64,000 bases of DNA from Streptomyces sp. AM 4-1-1 (GCF_029167625.1 NZ_CP119145.1:6448001-6512000), one strand, 5' to 3'; positions 35,104-43,784 are shown, numbered from the stretch's first letter. Numbers and translations: made by a program. Notes: generated from the letters alone by a model not told the origin.

Positions 35104-35266
35104 ACCGGGTACCTGCCGTCCGGTCCAGGACGAGTGCCGGGGTTTACGGGCCGGGGCCGCACCGCACCGGCCCCGCCCCGTGTCGGGCGCGACGGCTGCC
35201 ACGGCTGCCACGGCAGGACCGTGATCTCACGGGCGTCGCGCACCGCCCCCCGGAAGGAGCCGCCCC

Positions 35267-35568
35267 ATGCCCGCCGAACCCCTCTCCCCGGACGAGGCCG
35301 ACGGACAGCTGGGTGAACTGCCCGACTCGAAGCGGGAGGGTGGCCGGAGCGCCCGCGCCCACCGCCTCCCCTCGCACCTCGCGCAGCCGCGTTCACCCTG
35401 CACATCGCCCGGATTCAGGACGAGCTGGGCCACCACTGCGACTCGACGCTCCGTTACGACACCGCCGCTCTGTCCGTCCACACCCACGACGCGGGTGGTG
35501 CCGTCACCGAACGGGACCTGACACTCGCCGCGCGGGTCCCGGAGATCGCGCCGGGGTGCGCGCGATGA
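35267..35568 (+). pseudogene. Frameshifted 4a-hydroxytetrahydrobiopterin (pterin-4a-carbinolamine) dehydratase
   Basis: The first 38 or so codons from ATG 35267 read MPAEPLSPDEADGQLGELPD and continue to LPSHLA like the start of a pterin dehydratase. From about 35387 the matching sequence is in another frame: FTLHIARIQDELGHHCDSTL, then VHTHDAGGAVTERDLTLAAR, ending at TGA 35568. The second part holds the active-site H-H and T-H-D-x-G-G elements. One missing base around 35381-35386 (gcgcagcc where gcggcagcc would restore the frame) explains the shift. In addition a conserved Trp after the PD of the first part is Ser. The ribosome-binding site (AAGGAG) is intact. A sequencing error is possible. 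Confidence 0.72.
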
Positions 35569-35584
35569 CTCCCCGGGCGACCGG

Positions 35585-36544
35585 TCAGGACGACGCCTCG
35601 ACAGGATGCGCGGCGAGCCAGCGCGTGTAACTCTCACTGCGCTCCACCGCCTCCGCGTACGCGGCGCGGGTGTGCCCGCACACCGCGGTGGCCGCCGCGT
35701 CCGCGACCGGTGAGCGCGGATGCCACCCCAGCAGGTGCCGCCAGCTGAGCGGCGACTCCACGAGGGGGCGGGTCACCAGGCCGGGCGTCGGCGGGAACGT
35801 CGCCCGGCACAGCCCGACCGCCCGGCCCACCTGCACCAGATGGACCATGGACGCCGTGTCCGTCTCGTACACCGACACCGGGCTGAAGCCGGCCCGCGCG
35901 CACGCCGCGACGAAACAGTCCGCGAAACAGCCCTCACCGGGCACGTCCGCCCAGCACTCGTCCGCCAGCGAGGACAGCTCCAACTCCGGCTGCGCGGCCA
36001 GCGGATGGCTCTCGGGCAGCATCACGAACACCGGGTCCACGCCGACGACCTGCCAGGTCAGCCGGTCCGCCGCCGGGGGCGGACTCTCCCCGCACGTACC
36101 GATCAGCGCGAAGTCGAGCCGTCCGTCGACCAGCAGCGAGGCGATCTCCGCCACCGACCAGGAGGTGTACGTCGATACGGGCGCCGTCGGATGCGCGTCG
36201 GCCAGCCGGTCCACGAGCCCGCCGAGCAGCGGTCCGTGCGTCCCACCGAGGCGGAACCGCTCCATGTTCGCCCACGCGTTGGCGAACCGCACGGCCTCCT
36301 CCTGCAGTTCGCTCACCGCGGGCAGCACCACCCTGGCCCGTTCGAGCACCAGCTCCCCGAGGAGGGTCGGCCGCGCCCCGGTGTGGTCACGGTCGAAGAG
36401 CGGACCGCCCAGCGCCTTCTCGATCCGCCGCAACTGAGCGCTGAGAGCGGGCTGGGCGAGGCCCAGCGCGGCAGCCGCCTTGGTGAGGCTGCCCGTTTCC
36501 GCGATGGCACGTACGGTCCGTAGATGGCGTAACTCCAGCTCCAT
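35585..36544 (-). CDS. LysR-family transcriptional regulator
   Basis: A 319-residue LysR regulator: N-terminal winged helix (ELRHLRTVRAIAETGSLTKA, AAALGLAQPALSAQLRRIE) and a C-terminal two-lobed effector-binding domain (residues 90-300). The effector is unknown. The ATG at 36544 has no Shine-Dalgarno sequence; TAACGT lies exactly 6 nt upstream, so the mRNA is probably leaderless. A 7-bp inverted repeat overlaps both the -10 element and the start codon and suggests autorepression. It converges on the pterin dehydratase pseudogene and is read away from a pair of terminators belonging to the next gene. Confidence 0.9.
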   Translation of the reverse strand: MELELRHLRTVRAIAETGSLTKAAAALGLAQPALSAQLRRIEKALGGPLFDRDHTGARPTLLGELVLERARVVLPAVSELQEEAVRFANAWANMERFRLGGTHGPLLGGLVDRLADAHPTAPVSTYTSWSVAEIASLLVDGRLDFALIGTCGESPPPAADRLTWQVVGVDPVFVMLPESHPLAAQPELELSSLADECWADVPGEGCFADCFVAACARAGFSPVSVYETDTASMVHLVQVGRAVGLCRATFPPTPGLVTRPLVESPLSWRHLLGWHPRSPVADAAATAVCGHTRAAYAEAVERSESYTRWLAAHPVEASS

Positions 36545-36559
36545 AACGGCACGTTATGG
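36541..36559 (-). promoter_or_regulatory. Operator-like inverted repeat covering -10 box and start codon
   Basis: ccataac (36541-36547) and gttatgg (36553-36559) form a perfect repeat with a 5-bp spacer. On the minus strand it contains the -10-like TAACGT (36556-36551) and the ATG of the LysR gene. The geometry fits a T-N11-A LysR core and a leaderless, autoregulated promoter. Confidence 0.5.
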
Positions 36560-36783
36560 GTCGGGAGCGCTACCGGCAATATGCCTGCACGCTTTCGTTC
36601 CACGGGCCTGTGGACGCGACGTACACCGATACGCGTACTGGACCGCACCACCGGGGAGCGGTATAGGGACGCCGGAGGGGAGCGTGCCAAGGGCCCTCCG
36701 TCGGACCGCCGGAGTTCCTTCCTCGGGTCCCGGGCGTCATCGTCATCGGGGGGTGATGCCCGCCCGCGCACCGGGCGCGCATG
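36560..36783. other. Upstream region of the LysR gene, no coding sequence
   Basis: This region should hold the rest of the leaderless LysR promoter (a -35 near TTGCCG on the minus strand at about 36575). Frames on both strands are weak and lack ribosome-binding sites. Confidence 0.35.
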
Positions 36784-36865
36784 CCACCGCCGCCCGGTGG
36801 GGGAGCCGGGCGGCGGTGGAGGTCCGGCCGTGAGGGCCGGCCGAACAGGTCGGCCGGTCACGGCC
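36784..36865 (-). terminator. Tandem hairpin terminators after the aldo/keto reductase gene
   Basis: The first structure in the direction of transcription (36865-36826) pairs tcacggcc and tcggccgg with their partners, with a 3-base bulge and a 5-nt loop, starting 13 nt past the stop codon. The second (36819-36784) is a perfect 14-bp stem (ccaccgccgcccgg/ccgggcggcggtgg) with an 8-nt loop. Confidence 0.7.
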
Positions 36866-36877
36866 GTACGGATGCGC

Positions 36878-37714
36878 TCAGACGCCGAAGTTCGCCGTCG
36901 CCGGGTCCGCGCCGGTGCGCTTGCCCTCGTCCAGGGCGGCGAACGCGGCCAGGTCGTCGGCGTCCAGCTCGAAGTCGAACACGTCGATGTTCTCCGCGAT
37001 CCGCGACGGCGTCACGGACTTCGGAATCACGACGTTGCCGAGCTGGAGGTGCCAGCGCAGCACCACCTGGGCGGGGGTGCGGCCGTGCTTCCTGGCGACC
37101 GCGACGACCGTCGGGACCTCCAGGAGACCCTTGCCGGAGCCGAGCGGCGACCACGCCTCGGTCGCGATGCCGTGCTCGGCGTGCAGGGCGCGGGACTCGC
37201 CCTGCTGGAGCTGCGGGTGGAGCTCGATCTGGTTGATCACGGGGACCACGGAGGTCTCACCGAGCAGCCGGTTCAGGTGCTCGGGAAGGAAGTTGGAGAC
37301 TCCGATGGACTTGGCGCGGCCGTCCGCGTACAGCTTCTCCAGCGCCTTGTACGTTTCCACGTACGCGTCCTTCGCGGGCGCCGGCCAGTGGATCAGATAG
37401 AGATCGACGTAGTCGAGCCCCAGCTTGGCCAGGGAGGTGTCGAACGCCCGCAGGGTCGAGTCGTGGCCCTGATCGCTGTTCCACACCTTCGTGGTGACGA
37501 AAAGCTCCTCACGAGCGACACCGGAGGCCGCGACGGCCTTGCCCGTGCCCTCTTCGTTTCCGTAGATGGCGGCGGTGTCGATGCTCCGGTACCCGGACTC
37601 GATGGCCGTCGCGACCGCCTTGGCGGCCTCGTCGTCCGGCACCTGCCAGACGCCGAAACCGAGCTGCGGCATCTCGACGCCGTTGTTCAGGGTGATGGAG
37701 GGGACCTTGCTCAC
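36878..37714 (-). CDS. Aldo/keto reductase
   Basis: An NADPH-dependent carbonyl reductase of 278 residues with the (beta/alpha)8 aldo/keto reductase fold. The catalytic tetrad is visible: Asp and Tyr in SIDTAAIYGNEEGTGKAV, Lys in FVTTKVWNSDQ and His in DLYLIHWPAP. The cofactor-binding C-terminal motif VIPKSVTPSRIAENIDVFDF is also present. It resembles the 2,5-diketo-gluconate reductase group. GTG 37714 was chosen for the conserved SKVPSITLNNGVEMPQLG start, with AAGGA 11 nt upstream; an in-frame ATG 45 bases upstream is possible. It is followed by two hairpin terminators. Confidence 0.9.
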   Translation of the reverse strand: MSKVPSITLNNGVEMPQLGFGVWQVPDDEAAKAVATAIESGYRSIDTAAIYGNEEGTGKAVAASGVAREELFVTTKVWNSDQGHDSTLRAFDTSLAKLGLDYVDLYLIHWPAPAKDAYVETYKALEKLYADGRAKSIGVSNFLPEHLNRLLGETSVVPVINQIELHPQLQQGESRALHAEHGIATEAWSPLGSGKGLLEVPTVVAVARKHGRTPAQVVLRWHLQLGNVVIPKSVTPSRIAENIDVFDFELDADDLAAFAALDEGKRTGADPATANFGV

Positions 37715-37847
37715 GAGCGGTCGATCCTTACGTCGTCGGTTCGGTTCTCCCACCGTCAACGATCAACGCCCCCCACACATTCCCGGGCGGCCCCCCGGCC
37801 CCGGACGTGGCGCCCCCGCCCGGGTCCGCCGTCCTTCCCCGACACCG

Positions 37848-38732
37848 TCACGCGCGGTCCGGGCCGTCGCCTCCCCGGTTCAGCCGGTCGCCGCCCGCCA
37901 GGATCGCCGCGGCCAGCGCGTCCGCCGCCTCCTGCGCACCGTCCCGGCGTCGGCCGTGCAGCAGGACGAAGTCGACATCGCCCAGCTCGGGCAGGCCCGC
38001 CCGGCCCGGCACCGGCACCAGGCCCGGCGGGATCAGCCCCCGGGTGTGCGCCATCACCCCCAGTCCCGCGCGGGCCGCCGCGATCAGCCCGCTGAGGCTG
38101 CCGCTCGTACAGGCCACCCGCCACGCCCTGCCGTGCTCCTCCAGGACTTCCATCGCGCGGGCCCGGGTGATGCCCGGCGGCGGGTACACGATCAGTGGCA
38201 CCGGGCGCTCGGGATCGATCCGCAGCCGGGGCGCGCCGATCCAGGTCAGGGTGTCCCGCCGGACCAGCTCGCCGTGCGTGTCCCCGGACCGCCGCTTGGC
38301 GAGGACCAGATCGAGCCCGCCGGCCGCCAGCCGCTGATGCAGCGTCCCGGACAGCTCCACCGTCAGCACCAGCTCGACCTCGGGATGGTCGTGGCGGAAC
38401 GACTCCAGGATCTCCGGGAGCCGGGTGAGCACGAAGTCCTCGGACGCGCCGAACCGGAGCCGCCCGCGCAGCCGGGTCCCGGTGAAGTACGCCGTCGCGC
38501 GCTCCTGGGCCCGGAGGATCGTCCGGGCGAAGCCCAGCATCGCCTCGCCGTCCTCGGTGAGGTCCACCCGGTGGGTGTCCCGCGCGAACAGGGGCCGCCC
38601 GGTCGCGTCCTCCAGCCGGCGCACATGCTGGCTCACCGTGGACTGCCGGACACCGAGCCGCCGGGCCGCCTGGGTGAAGTTCAGGGTCTGGGCGACCGCC
38701 AGGAACGTCCGCAACTGCGTGGGGTCGTACAC
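37848..38732 (-). CDS. LysR-family transcriptional regulator
   Basis: A 294-residue LysR protein: helix-turn-helix QLRTFLAVAQTLNFTQAARR and GVRQSTVSQHVRRLEDATG, effector domain from about 90. The GTG at 38732 lacks a Shine-Dalgarno sequence; TAACCT sits exactly 6 nt upstream, indicating a leaderless mRNA. It is divergent from the bile-acid-symporter-family gene, the standard LysR arrangement, so that transporter is the likely target. A possible binding site (atcgc-N5-gtgat) overlaps its own promoter at about 38744-38758. Confidence 0.9.
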   Translation of the reverse strand: MYDPTQLRTFLAVAQTLNFTQAARRLGVRQSTVSQHVRRLEDATGRPLFARDTHRVDLTEDGEAMLGFARTILRAQERATAYFTGTRLRGRLRFGASEDFVLTRLPEILESFRHDHPEVELVLTVELSGTLHQRLAAGGLDLVLAKRRSGDTHGELVRRDTLTWIGAPRLRIDPERPVPLIVYPPPGITRARAMEVLEEHGRAWRVACTSGSLSGLIAAARAGLGVMAHTRGLIPPGLVPVPGRAGLPELGDVDFVLLHGRRRDGAQEAADALAAAILAGGDRLNRGGDGPDRA

Positions 38733-38738
38733 GCCGCC

Positions 38739-38794
38739 AGGTTATCGCGGACCGTGATCACAGTCAGAGCGCTATGCCGGATTCCCGATCGGGA
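38739..38794. promoter_or_regulatory. Divergent LysR/symporter control region
   Basis: TAACCT on the minus strand (38744-38739) is the -10-like element of the LysR gene, followed by an imperfect dyad at about 38744-38758. A perfect 12-bp palindrome, tcccgatcggga, lies at 38783-38794 on the symporter side. Either dyad could be the LysR site. Confidence 0.4.
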
Positions 38795-38848
38795 CGTTCC
38801 GGCGCAGGATGGGGCGGGTCCGACCGACCGAGAGAGCATGTGGAGCAC

Positions 38849-39868
38849 ATGAGCCGCCGCACCCCCCGCCCGCCGTCCTGGCTGCCGATCGATCCGTACG
38901 TCCTGGCGTTGATCGGCACGGTGGTGCTCGCCGCGCTGCTGCCGGCCTCGGGTTCCGCCGCCGAAGCGGTCGGCGGTGCGTCCACCGGAGCGGTCGCCCT
39001 CCTCTTCTTCCTCTACGGGGCCCGCCTCTCGACCGGAGAGGCACTGGACGGTCTGAAGCACTGGCGGCTGCATCTGACCGTCCTGGCGGGCACCTTCCTG
39101 GTGTTCCCACTGCTGGGTCTGGCGGCCAGGGGACTGGTGCCCCATGTGCTGACCCCGCAGCTCCACACCGGCTTCCTCTTCCTCTGCCTGGTCCCCTCGA
39201 CCGTCCAGTCCTCGATCGCCTTCACCTCGATCGCCCGGGGCAACGTGCCCGCCGCGATCTGCGCGGGCTCGTTCTCCAGCCTCGCCGGAATCGTCCTCAC
39301 CCCGCTGCTCGCCGCCCTGCTGCTCGGCGACAGCGGCGGCGGCCTGTCGGCCGACTCGCTGCTGCGGATCGTGGTGCGGCTGCTGGTGCCGTTCCTCGCC
39401 GGGCAGCTGCTGCGCCGGTGGATCGGCGGTTTCGTCGGCCGGCACAGGAAGATCCTCGGCCTGGTCGACCGCGGGTCCATCCTGCTGGTCGTGTACACGG
39501 CGTTCAGCGAGGGCATGGTGGCGGGCGTCTGGCACCAGGTGACCCCGGCCAGGCTCGGAGGGCTGCTGGCGGCCGAGGCGGTCCTGCTCGCGCTGATGCT
39601 CTCGCTCACCTGGTACGGCGCGAAGCGGCTGGGCTTCGACCGGGAGGACCGGATCGCCGTGCAGTTCGCCGGCTCGAAGAAGAGCCTCGCCGCGGGGCTG
39701 CCGATGGCGAGCGTGCTGTTCGGCGCCCAGGCCGGCCTTGCCGTGCTGCCGCTGATGCTCTTCCACCAGATGCAGCTGATGGTGTGCGCGGTGATCGCGA
39801 AGCGGCGCTCGCGGGACCCGCTGCCCGAGCCCGCGGCCACCCCGGACACGGCCGTCACGGTCGGCTGA
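38849..39868 (+). CDS. Bile acid:sodium symporter family protein (YfeH-like)
   Basis: A 339-residue membrane protein with about ten helices, similar to the BASS/YfeH group. Signatures include FFLYGARLSTGEALDGLKHW, LCLVPSTVQSSIAFTSIARG and GNVPAAICAGSFSSLAG in the first repeat, and VQFAGSKKSLAAGLPMASVL in the second, which correspond to the crossover regions that form the sodium and substrate sites. It probably moves an organic anion with sodium; the cargo is not known. ATG 38849 is preceded by GGAG 7 nt away. It is divergent from a LysR gene that probably controls it. Confidence 0.87.
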   Translation: MSRRTPRPPSWLPIDPYVLALIGTVVLAALLPASGSAAEAVGGASTGAVALLFFLYGARLSTGEALDGLKHWRLHLTVLAGTFLVFPLLGLAARGLVPHVLTPQLHTGFLFLCLVPSTVQSSIAFTSIARGNVPAAICAGSFSSLAGIVLTPLLAALLLGDSGGGLSADSLLRIVVRLLVPFLAGQLLRRWIGGFVGRHRKILGLVDRGSILLVVYTAFSEGMVAGVWHQVTPARLGGLLAAEAVLLALMLSLTWYGAKRLGFDREDRIAVQFAGSKKSLAAGLPMASVLFGAQAGLAVLPLMLFHQMQLMVCAVIAKRRSRDPLPEPAATPDTAVTVG

Positions 39869-40127
39869 CGGGTCCGGGCCCCGGGCTGTCCCGGACGCGG
39901 CCGTCGGGGCCCGGTCGCCTCGGACGCGGTCACGGTCCCGGCCGGCCCGGACGCGGCTCCTGGTGGGAACCGGGTCGCCCGCCGACCGGGCCGGGTTCCT
40001 CGCCACGCTGACGGCCCTCGCCGGCCCGGAGGTCGTCTGCGGATGACCGGCCGGCGCCGCGCGGAACGCGGATGTCGGCGGTCCGGTGCGCGGAACCCGG
40101 CCGGGCGGACCGCGAAGGGCGCCCGTG
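39869..40127. other. 259-bp convergent gap
   Basis: This lies between the ends of the symporter gene (+) and fdhD (-). It contains three copies of cggacgcgg (around 39892-39955). A 29-codon stretch ending in TGA at 40046 looks somewhat like a protein C-terminus (GFLATLTALAGPEVVCG) but has no start. I see no certain gene. Confidence 0.4.
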
Positions 40128-40985
40128 TCAGGCCCGGCCGGCCGTCGTCCCCGCCGGTTCCAGGGCGATGCGGTGCTCGCCCGCGTACACGTTCATGGAC
40201 GGGCCGCGCAGGAAGCCGATCAGGGTCAGACCCGTCTCGGCCGCCAGGTCGACCGCGAGGGACGAGGGCGCCGACACCGCCGCGAGTACGGGGATACCGG
40301 CCATCACCGCCTTCTGCGCCAGCTCGAACGAGGCGCGGCCCGACACCAGCAGGACCACCCGGGACAACGGCAGCCGGCCGTCGGTCAGCGCCCGCCCGAC
40401 GAGCTTGTCCACCGCGTTGTGGCGGCCTACGTCCTCCCGCACGTCGAGCAGTTCCCCGGACTCGGAGAACAGCGCCGCCGCGTGCAGGCCACCGGTACGG
40501 TCGAACACCTGCTGGGCCTTCCGCAGCCGGTCGGGCAGCGCGGACAGCAACTCGGGCGTGACCCTGAGCGGGGGAGTGTCGGCCACCGGATGGCGGGTGG
40601 TGGTGCGGACCGCGTCCAGGCTGGCCTTGCCGCACAGACCGCAGGAGGACGTGGTGTACACATTGCGCTCAAGGGTGATGTCCGGGACCGGGACGCCGGG
40701 CGCCAGCCGCACGTCCACCACGTTGTACGTGTTGACGCCTTCGGCGGTCGCCCCGGCGCAGTACACGATGGACCGCACCTGGGACCCGTCGCCGATCACG
40801 CCCTCGCTCACCAGGAATCCGGCGGCGAGCGCGAAGTCGTCGCCCGGGGTGCGCATGGTGATCGCCAGTGGCCTGCCGTTCAGCCGGATCTCCAGCGGTT
40901 CCTCCGCGACGAGCGTGTCGGGGCGGGTGGAGACCGCGCCGTCGCGTATACGGAGGGTGCTGCGGCGTGCGGTGACTCGGCCCAT
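40128..40985 (-). CDS. fdhD: Formate dehydrogenase accessory sulfurtransferase FdhD
   Basis: A 285-residue cytosolic protein that passes sulfur from a cysteine desulfurase to the molybdenum cofactor of formate dehydrogenase. The reactive loop is [12 protein letters not shown] (C-x-x-C). Other hallmarks are [20 protein letters not shown] near the N-terminus, [14 protein letters not shown] and [16 protein letters not shown]. Length and order match the family. ATG 40985 begins the conserved MGRVTARR stretch, although its Shine-Dalgarno sequence is weak. No formate dehydrogenase gene is adjacent. A 12-bp palindrome (cccttcgaaggg, 41000-41011) lies just upstream and may be regulatory. Confidence 0.94.
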   Translation of the reverse strand: MGRVTARRSTLRIRDGAVSTRPDTLVAEEPLEIRLNGRPLAITMRTPGDDFALAAGFLVSEGVIGDGSQVRSIVYCAGATAEGVNTYNVVDVRLAPGVPVPDITLERNVYTTSSCGLCGKASLDAVRTTTRHPVADTPPLRVTPELLSALPDRLRKAQQVFDRTGGLHAAALFSESGELLDVREDVGRHNAVDKLVGRALTDGRLPLSRVVLLVSGRASFELAQKAVMAGIPVLAAVSAPSSLAVDLAAETGLTLIGFLRGPSMNVYAGEHRIALEPAGTTAGRA

Positions 40986-41025
40986 GTGGATCAGTCCAGC
41001 CCTTCGAAGGGGTACGTCGGTCGGT

Positions 41026-41040
41026 CAATATCGACAATAT
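41026..41040. promoter_or_regulatory. AT-rich direct repeat between fdhD and the KAS III gene
   Basis: caatat-cga-caatat sits in the 189-bp divergent region. Such an AT-rich pair in GC-rich DNA suggests a promoter element or a binding site. Confidence 0.3.
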
Positions 41041-41174
41041 GTGGATCGGTCGCCGAGGCTGTGGTCAAGGCTCCAACCGATCGCCCGTATTCCTGTCGGA
41101 ACACGTACCCGCGTACCGGACGGTAGCGACCAAGACTGGATGACTCCAGCCTTACGCAGCGAGGGGACCCTTAC

Positions 41175-42128
41175 ATGACCGGCTCACGTGTGGTGGCACT
41201 CGGCCACTACCAGCCCGCCAAGGTGCTCACCAATGCCGACCTGGCCGCCATCGTCGACACGAGTGACGAGTGGATCGTCAGCAGGGTCGGCATCAGGACC
41301 CGCCATGTGGGTGGTCCCGACGAGCCGGTGGACGAACTCGCCGCGCACGCGGCGGCCAAGGCACTCGCCTCGGCCGGGCTGTCACCCGGCGACATCGACA
41401 TGGTGCTCGTCGCCACCTCCACCGCGATCGACCGCTCCCCGAGCATGTCGGCCCGGGTCGCGGCCAGGCTCGGCATGGGGTCACCCGCGCTGATGGACAT
41501 CAACGTCGTCTGCTCCGGCTTCACGCACGCGCTGGCCACCGCCGACCACGCCGTACGGGCGGGGGCGGCGAGCCGGGTCCTGGTGATCGGCGCCGACAAG
41601 ATGGCCGACATCGCCGACTGGAGCGACCGGTCCACCTGCGTCCTGCTCGGCGACGGCGCCGGCGCCGCGGTCGTCGTGGCGGACGAGGGCGACGCGGCTG
41701 AGCTGCCCGGGATCGGCCCGGTCCTGTGGGGCTCGGTGCCCGGGATGGGCCGTGCGGTACGCATCGAGGGAACGCCCCCGCGGTTCGCCCAGGAGGGGCA
41801 GTCGGTGTACCGCTGGGCGACCACCCAGCTGCCGCCCATCGCCCGCAAGGTCTGCGAGCGGGCGGGTGTAGCGCCCGAGGAGCTCGGCGCGGTGGTGCTG
41901 CACCAGGCCAACCTGCGGATCATCGAACCGATCGCCCGCAAGATCGGTGCGGTCAACGCGGTCATCGCCCGTGACGTGGTCGACTCGGGCAACACGTCCG
42001 CCGCGTCGATCCCGATGGCCCTGTCCAAGCTCGTCGAACGCGGCGAGATCTCCACCGGCGCCCCGGTGCTCCTCTTCGGCTTCGGCGGCAACCTCTCGTA
42101 CGCGGGCCAGGTGATCCGCTGCCCGTGA
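41175..42128 (+). CDS. Beta-ketoacyl-ACP synthase III-like thiolase-fold enzyme
   Basis: A 317-residue KAS III (FabH-type) condensing enzyme. The catalytic triad is Cys113 (NVVCSGFTHAL), His243 (VVLHQANLRII) and Asn273 (DSGNTSAASIP). The N-terminal SDEWIVSRVGIRTRH and C-terminal FGFGGNLSYAGQV are typical. No acyl carrier protein, malonyl transferase or other fatty-acid gene is nearby, so it is an orphan copy, not the housekeeping FabH. It may prime a specialised acyl chain or make another thioester-derived product. ATG 41175 is preceded by GAGGGGA. Confidence 0.9.
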   Translation: MTGSRVVALGHYQPAKVLTNADLAAIVDTSDEWIVSRVGIRTRHVGGPDEPVDELAAHAAAKALASAGLSPGDIDMVLVATSTAIDRSPSMSARVAARLGMGSPALMDINVVCSGFTHALATADHAVRAGAASRVLVIGADKMADIADWSDRSTCVLLGDGAGAAVVVADEGDAAELPGIGPVLWGSVPGMGRAVRIEGTPPRFAQEGQSVYRWATTQLPPIARKVCERAGVAPEELGAVVLHQANLRIIEPIARKIGAVNAVIARDVVDSGNTSAASIPMALSKLVERGEISTGAPVLLFGFGGNLSYAGQVIRCP

Positions 42129-42405
42129 ACCCGGACGCCCGGGGCACGCCCTCCTGCCGAGGCGCCTCGCCCGTCGGCCCGCCAGGTGTTCGCGCGCCGG
42201 GGCGGAGCGACACCCGCCGGAGGTCCGTCGCTGCGGGTGCCCTCATCGAGACACGGTGTGACACCCTCGCGCGGCGCTCGCCGGGCCACTGCGCGAAGTC
42301 CCTCCGCGCCCCGCTGACCACGGGATATGCGGGTGAACGCGGCATCGAACCCCTGGTATTGTTGTCCATGTCGCCGCGGGGAACACGCCGTGAACGACAC
42401 ACCCG

Positions 42406-42493
42406 GTCCGGGTGGCGGAATGGCAGACGCGCTAGCTTGAGGTGCTAGTGCCCTTTATCGGGCGTGGGGGTTCAAGTCCCCCCTCGGACACCA
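42406..42493 (+). tRNA. tRNA-Leu, anticodon GAG, CCA encoded
   Basis: An 88-nt class II tRNA. The acceptor stem pairs gtccggg (42406-42412) with ctcggac (42483-42489), with one G-U pair. The anticodon stem is ctagc/gctag around the loop ttgaggt, giving anticodon GAG for CUC codons. A long variable arm and a T-arm with gttcaag are present. The 3' CCA is encoded. A U-tract terminator follows. Confidence 0.95.
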
Positions 42494-42499
42494 GCACAG

Positions 42500-42523
42500 A
42501 CCCCTGTTGATCAGGGGTTTTTT
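42500..42523 (+). terminator. Intrinsic terminator after tRNA-Leu
   Basis: cccctg (42501-42506) and cagggg (42512-42517) enclose ttgat and are followed by six T. It is the only classical U-tract terminator I noticed in the window. Confidence 0.92.
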
Positions 42524-42678
42524 GCTTTTCCGGGAGAGCCGTCGGGTGGTCGGCGGAGGCGGAGTTCCGGACAGGTGGCCGTGATTACCGGCCAACCAGC
42601 TCTACACCCCGTGACTGACGATCACCTACAGGTACGTTGTGGCCAGTACCGATCAAGGTCACGCTCAGGAGGGCTGCC

Positions 42679-43512
42679 GTGAGTGAGCAGCAGTTGCCCA
42701 CCGTCCCACCGGCCTCACCGGTGGACCGGATCGACACCAGCAAGCCCCATCCCGCGCGGGTGTACGACTGGTTTCTCGGCGGCAAGGACAACTATCTGGT
42801 CGACGAGGAACTGGGCAGCCGGATCGCCGCGATCGCGCCGGACGTCAAGCGGTTCGCATGCCAGAACCGGTGGTTCATGCACCGCGTCGTGCGCCGGCTC
42901 TCCGGGGAGGGCGGGGTGCGGCAGTTCCTCGACATCGGGTCCGGCATTCCGACCGAGCCCAATCTGCACCAGATCGCCCAGGGCGCGGCGCCGGGAGTAC
43001 GTGTCGTGTACGTCGACAACGACCCCATCGTGCTCGCCCACTCCGAGGCGCTGTTGGACGGGACGCCCGAGGGGGTGACGAGGTACTTCGAGGCCGATGT
43101 GCGCGAGCCGGAGCGGATTCTCGAACTCGCCTCCCACGTCATCGACTTCGGACAGCCCGTCGCTCTGTCACTGATCGCGCTGCTGCATTTCGTCGGCGAC
43201 GACGACGGTGCGTACGACCTGGTCGCGCGGCTGGTGGCGGGGCTTCCGTCGGGCAGCTGTCTGGCGCTCTCCCAGCTCACCGACGACTTCGACGCCGAGA
43301 ACGTGGGCAAGGGGGTCGCGTCGTACGCGTCGAGCGGGGTGCCGCTCGTTCCGCGCTCGCACGCCGGGGTGAGCCGGTTCTTCGAAGGGCTGGAGCTGGT
43401 CGATCCCGGGGTGGTGTCGCTGAGCGACTGGCATCCGGAACTCGCTCTCCGGCACATGCCCGCCGAGACGGGGCCGGTGCCGCTGTACGGCGGCGTGGGG
43501 CGCAAGCCGTAA
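42679..43512 (+). CDS. SAM-dependent methyltransferase, PF04672 (DUF574-type)
   Basis: A 277-residue protein of the actinobacterial PF04672 family. It opens with the family marker HPARVYDWFLGGKDNYLVD and has FLDIGSGIPTEPNLHQIA (SAM-binding motif I), VVYVDNDPIVLAHSEALL (acidic loop) and a final RHMPAETGPVPLYGGVGRKP. Substrates are unknown; many paralogues occur per streptomycete genome. GTG 42679 has AGGAGG 7 nt upstream. It stands alone, about 185 bp after the tRNA-Leu. Confidence 0.88.
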   Translation: MSEQQLPTVPPASPVDRIDTSKPHPARVYDWFLGGKDNYLVDEELGSRIAAIAPDVKRFACQNRWFMHRVVRRLSGEGGVRQFLDIGSGIPTEPNLHQIAQGAAPGVRVVYVDNDPIVLAHSEALLDGTPEGVTRYFEADVREPERILELASHVIDFGQPVALSLIALLHFVGDDDGAYDLVARLVAGLPSGSCLALSQLTDDFDAENVGKGVASYASSGVPLVPRSHAGVSRFFEGLELVDPGVVSLSDWHPELALRHMPAETGPVPLYGGVGRKP

Positions 43513-43622
43513 CGTCCGTGGCCCGGTGGTGGGGGTCGTGGTGGCCGAGGGGCGGACGTGATGTCCGGGGGCATGGGCCTGGCTGGTCGGCAGCCTGGCG
43601 GTCCGGCTTGGATTCAGCCCCC

Positions 43623-43722
43623 TTTGTGATCAAAACCGCTTCGATGTAGTGGTTTTGTGATCGCGAAAGTAAGGGAAATGAATGTGTTCGGTATCGATCG
43701 GGTCACTCAACGTCCCTATAGT
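43623..43722 (+). promoter_or_regulatory. Promoter region of the CYP157/CYP154 operon with spaced repeats
   Basis: tttgtgatc occurs at 43623-43631 and 43654-43662, start-to-start 31 bp (three helical turns), so both copies face the same side of the DNA. The segment between also pairs as gatcaaaacc/ggttttgtgatc. TATAGT at 43717-43722 is a good -10 box, 62 bp before the first P450. The stretch is unusually AT-rich. Confidence 0.5.
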
Positions 43723-43784
43723 GGAACCGCATTGATCAGGCGACCGTATGTGCGCGAAGCCGCCCCCACACAGGAGTCAGCACG

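Noticed and set aside
39957..40046. Gene remnant downstream of the symporter gene
   Set aside because: Only 29 codons with no start, ribosome-binding site or recognisable family; it may be chance.
42406..42493. tRNA-Leu as attachment site of an integrated element
   Set aside because: There is no integrase, excisionase or duplicated tRNA end in the flanking sequence.
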